Assembly: GCF_002019595.1 (NCBI RefSeq)
Contig: NZ_KV917369.1
Location: forward strand, 1,946,417 to 2,010,416
Length of the DNA stretch: 64,000 nt
From: Priestia abyssalis
GTDB taxonomy: Bacteria; Bacillota; Bacilli; Bacillales; Bacillaceae_H
Direction of reading: 5' to 3'
This document shows, piece after piece, positions 62,000 through 64,000 of the stretch. Numbering within the stretch: position 1 is the first letter of the stretch; each line of letters begins with the position of its first letter. A model generated the notes under the pieces. It did not search any database. It was given only the letters and a program-made list of their open reading frames with translations, and was not told the DNA's origin. The position numbers and the translations under genes were made by a program.

Positions 62000-62043
62000 A
62001 AGTGCCTGTCGCTTCCTGGTTTTAGTTAGTGACAGGCACTTTT
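62000..62043 (+). repeat. AAGTGCCTGTCAC palindrome, copy 4
   Basis: AAGTGCCTGTCGCTTCC and AGTTAGTGACAGGCACTTTT lie 5 nt after the helical-repeat gene, where the hairpin and T-run could terminate it. Confidence 0.8.
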
Positions 62044-62156
62044 AATATTCATCTTCTAACATAACCATAACTATACATATTAAGAAAGGTTGTTGGGGAG
62101 TTTTTCATCAAAGTCACAGGCCTGTTTGACAAAGAAAGTATGAAAGAGGTGTCGAG

Positions 62157-62999
62157 ATGGAACCGTCCATTTATCGGGAGCTTAAGCCGTTTCAAGCCAG
62201 AAATGGAAGTACATTATATTATCGTTATTATCCCGCACCATCCAACTATGTTATGATTCTTCTCCATGGAATTTGCGAAGACAGTAAGTATTTAATGCCT
62301 ATGGCGGAGTTTATTTCTGGGGAGCGCCTGGCGCATGTTTATACACTTGATTTAAGAGGATATGGACAGCATCCAGAAAGAAGGGGAGATGTGGATTATA
62401 TCGGTCAGATTGAGGATGATGTAATGGATTTAATTGAGTTTGTTAAACATGATCATCCAACAGCCTTTCTTATTATGGCCGGTCATTCGGCAGGGGGAGG
62501 AACAGTGATACGATTTGCGGCAAGTAAGTATGGAACAGATGTGAGCGCTTATTTGCTTTTGGCACCTTTTGTACATCCAGACGCGCCGACGACACCAAAG
62601 AGCAATTCGAACAACCGGATGAAGGTTTATTTATCCAGGCTAATCCCGCTTATTCTGCTGAATAAAGCAGGAGTGACCCGCTTCAACCATTGGCGTGTTC
62701 TTTCTGTCAATAAGCCAAAAGAGCAGTGCCATGGGACAGAAACCTTGCATTTCTCATACCGCCTGCTCATGTCCCGCACTGCTGAAAAATACGAAGATGC
62801 ACTGAGAGCTTTACAGCAGCCAACATTGGTGTTAATTGGGGATAAGGATGAGGAATTTGATCATTCCCAGTACGAGCCGTTGTTTAAACGATATAATGGG
62901 GCTGAAGTGAAAATCATAAACGACGCTGACCACGATGGGATTTTAGAGCATACAGATGCATATGCCGAGGTTAGAAGTTGGTTTGCCCGGTTAACTTAA
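62157..62999 (+). CDS. Alpha/beta hydrolase, monoacylglycerol lipase/lysophospholipase-like
   Basis: A 280-aa cytoplasmic alpha/beta hydrolase (Hydrolase_4 type). The oxyanion region is MILLHGICEDSKYLMPMAEF, followed by VYTLDLRGYGQHPERRGD. The nucleophile elbow is GHSAGGG with Ser about 110. LVLIGDKDEEFD carries the acid, and INDADHDGILEH the catalytic His near the C-terminus. Relatives cleave monoglycerides or lysophospholipids; the natural substrate is unknown. GAAAGAGGTG precedes ATG 62,157. Confidence 0.85.
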   Translation: MEPSIYRELKPFQARNGSTLYYRYYPAPSNYVMILLHGICEDSKYLMPMAEFISGERLAHVYTLDLRGYGQHPERRGDVDYIGQIEDDVMDLIEFVKHDHPTAFLIMAGHSAGGGTVIRFAASKYGTDVSAYLLLAPFVHPDAPTTPKSNSNNRMKVYLSRLIPLILLNKAGVTRFNHWRVLSVNKPKEQCHGTETLHFSYRLLMSRTAEKYEDALRALQQPTLVLIGDKDEEFDHSQYEPLFKRYNGAEVKIINDADHDGILEHTDAYAEVRSWFARLT

Positions 63000-63173
63000 A
63001 GAATGTCGATGGATCAAAGTCAGCCAACTTGATTGGTGACAAGTATTTTTGGTGATAGTTGGATGTGTTTCTTCTGTTTTTTTCTGTGAATTTTTTGTAA
63101 AAGAACAGGGGCTTAAATACCGAAAGTCAATGATAAAATAAGGCCTTGCATTTTCTAAATGGTCATTACTTGA

Positions 63174-63275
63174 TTTTTCGAATCATACCTGGAACTTAAT
63201 GAAGAAGAAGAGAAACAACTCCGAAAGGAAATTAACGCAAAAAGAAATCGAGCAGCTTCGGAATTAAAATACTGA
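63174..63275 (+). pseudogene. C-terminal remnant, possibly of an Rpn-family nuclease
   Basis: The frame gives FFESYLELNEEEEKQLRKEI then NAKRNRAASELKY and a stop, with a stop directly upstream. Rpn/PD-(D/E)XK transposase-related proteins often end in a similar FFExYLxLxExEE helix. Only the tail is left. The stretch 63,000-63,173 shows nothing else. Confidence 0.35.
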
Positions 63276-63299
63276 GCTTATAACTTGTCAATATTCAAA

Positions 63300-63335
63300 A
63301 GCGCTAACTACAAATGAGTTGGTGCTTTTTTCTTG
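63300..63335 (+). terminator. Intrinsic terminator
   Basis: AAGCGCTAACT and AGTTGGTGCTT pair with G-T wobbles and are followed by TTTTTT. Confidence 0.6.
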
Positions 63336-63348
63336 TATCTTCCATTTG

Positions 63349-63612
63349 CTATAGAGAATTAGCCGAGAAAACCACACTAGCTTCCCCCGTCGTAGGAGCC
63401 GGAATACTATAAATTAGGAAACCATTTTTATCCGAATCTATCGGCAGTAAAATTCCTGCTGAATGAAGGTTTACTTTATACGTGATCTTTGTGTGAAAAG
63501 CTTCGAGGGTACCATTCCTGTAAAGGTTTATTGGTGTTAAAATAAGGAAAAAGGAATGATAATCCAAAAAGGGACCATTCATAATCCGGGAGGTGACAGG
63601 TGCTTTCCACAC
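63349..63612 (-). other. Possible minus-strand coding fragment
   Basis: An 87-codon open frame whose middle reads strand-like and plausible (LEAFHTKITYKVNLHSAGIL, then SDKNGFLIYSIPAPTTGEAS). No ribosome binding site or convincing start is present. It ends just before the hairpin at 63,300-63,335. It may be the tail of a broken gene or chance. Confidence 0.25.
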
Positions 63613-63684
63613 TATATTAACAGAATAAAAAACTAGTAATGAGGTTAAGGTATAATAAGAGAAAAAATGAAAGGTCGTTATAGA

Positions 63685-64000
63685 ATGTTAAAAGTCGGGA
63701 GAAACGATTTGTGCCCGTGCGGGAGCGGGAAAAAGCATAAAAAATGCTGTGATAAAAAAGCCGTTGTTTCGATAAACAAAGTTATAAACGAGGAAATAGT
63801 TGAACTGCAAAGAAATATAGTAGCCTTTGCCTTAACGAATTATGAAGATGAAATCACAGAGTTCTTGGATGATAGACTAGAGAATGTTTACATACCGGAT
63901 GAAATGATGGAAGTTTTTGAGTTTATGATGATCAATTGGTGTCTCTTTACTTTACCTGTCAAGCAGGACAAAAAGGTCATCGATCTTTACATCGATGGAA
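63685..64000 (+). CDS. SEC-C motif protein, 3' end outside the window
   Basis: The first 105 codons are visible. Residues 8-22 carry a SEC-C zinc motif, [13 protein letters not shown], at the very N-terminus; helical sequence follows ([37 protein letters not shown]). SEC-C motifs bind zinc and in SecA also SecB or ribosomes. Stand-alone proteins like this are common, have unknown function and are sometimes found in defence loci. ATG 63,685 is preceded by GAAAGG. The rest lies beyond position 64,000. Confidence 0.8.
   Translation, partial: MLKVGRNDLCPCGSGKKHKKCCDKKAVVSINKVINEEIVELQRNIVAFALTNYEDEITEFLDDRLENVYIPDEMMEVFEFMMINWCLFTLPVKQDKKVIDLYIDG

Noticed and set aside
1..64000. CRISPR array
   Set aside because: The repeated elements are palindromes scattered singly at kilobase distances. 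There is no regularly spaced direct repeat with unique spacers and no cas gene.

Overview
The window reads as chromosome of a low-GC, endospore-forming Firmicute of the Bacillaceae (Bacillus sensu lato). The evidence is a cwlJ spore cortex hydrolase gene, an S-box (SAM) riboswitch ahead of metNPQ, an FbpA-type small protein, B. subtilis-like pucABCDE purine-degradation genes and strong AGGAGG-type ribosome binding sites. No rRNA operon, complete tRNA or CRISPR array is visible.

Positions 1-30,700 are mostly core or lifestyle genes: a truncated Uma2 gene, a metal-associated small protein, SAM-controlled methionine import, an MFS/spermidine-synthase fusion, a BtuF-like protein, FbpA, cwlJ, an FtsH-like membrane protease of GC-rich composition, an FAD oxidoreductase, thrC, an MFS exporter with a divergent HxlR regulator and a quinone-reductase-like enzyme (linked by a shared 19-bp site), a xanthine dehydrogenase operon with its MobA-like and XdhC-like factors, rluF, an FMN alpha-hydroxyacid oxidase, an intact Uma2 protein, a phage-type replication protein and a VCBS-like protein. 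About eleven copies of a hairpin (CAGTCCCCCGCTGAG...) lie at gene ends here, often acting as terminators. None was seen downstream of 30.6 kb.

Positions 29,600-60,400 are a defence island: an EVE-like/HNH nuclease; a NERD-UvrD helicase; DrmA-DrmB (DISARM-like) followed by two overlapping genes of unknown type; a chimeric IS6/IS1182 remnant and a tRNA 3'-half; Vsr; DptF-DptG-DptH (the restriction half of phosphorothioate Dnd systems) with no dnd modification genes in view; a C5-cytosine methyltransferase with a BglII/BstYI-like endonuclease; the C-terminal stub of a second C5 methyltransferase; and a McrB/McrC-like pair followed by a Nudix hydrolase. A second palindrome family (AAGTGCCTGTCAC...) sits at both edges (33.28 and 60.44 kb) and not inside.

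The best candidates for something undescribed are the drmA-drmB-X-Y operon, which lacks the DISARM phospholipase and an adjacent methyltransferase, and the dnd-less dptFGH operon whose DptF carries an extra N-terminal DUF4145/HEPN-like region. The two sit about 1.6 kb apart in the same orientation, near cytosine-methylation genes.

The last 3.6 kb hold a helical-repeat protein, an alpha/beta hydrolase, gene debris and the start of a SEC-C protein cut by the window end. All identifications are by eye from protein motifs. No searches were run.
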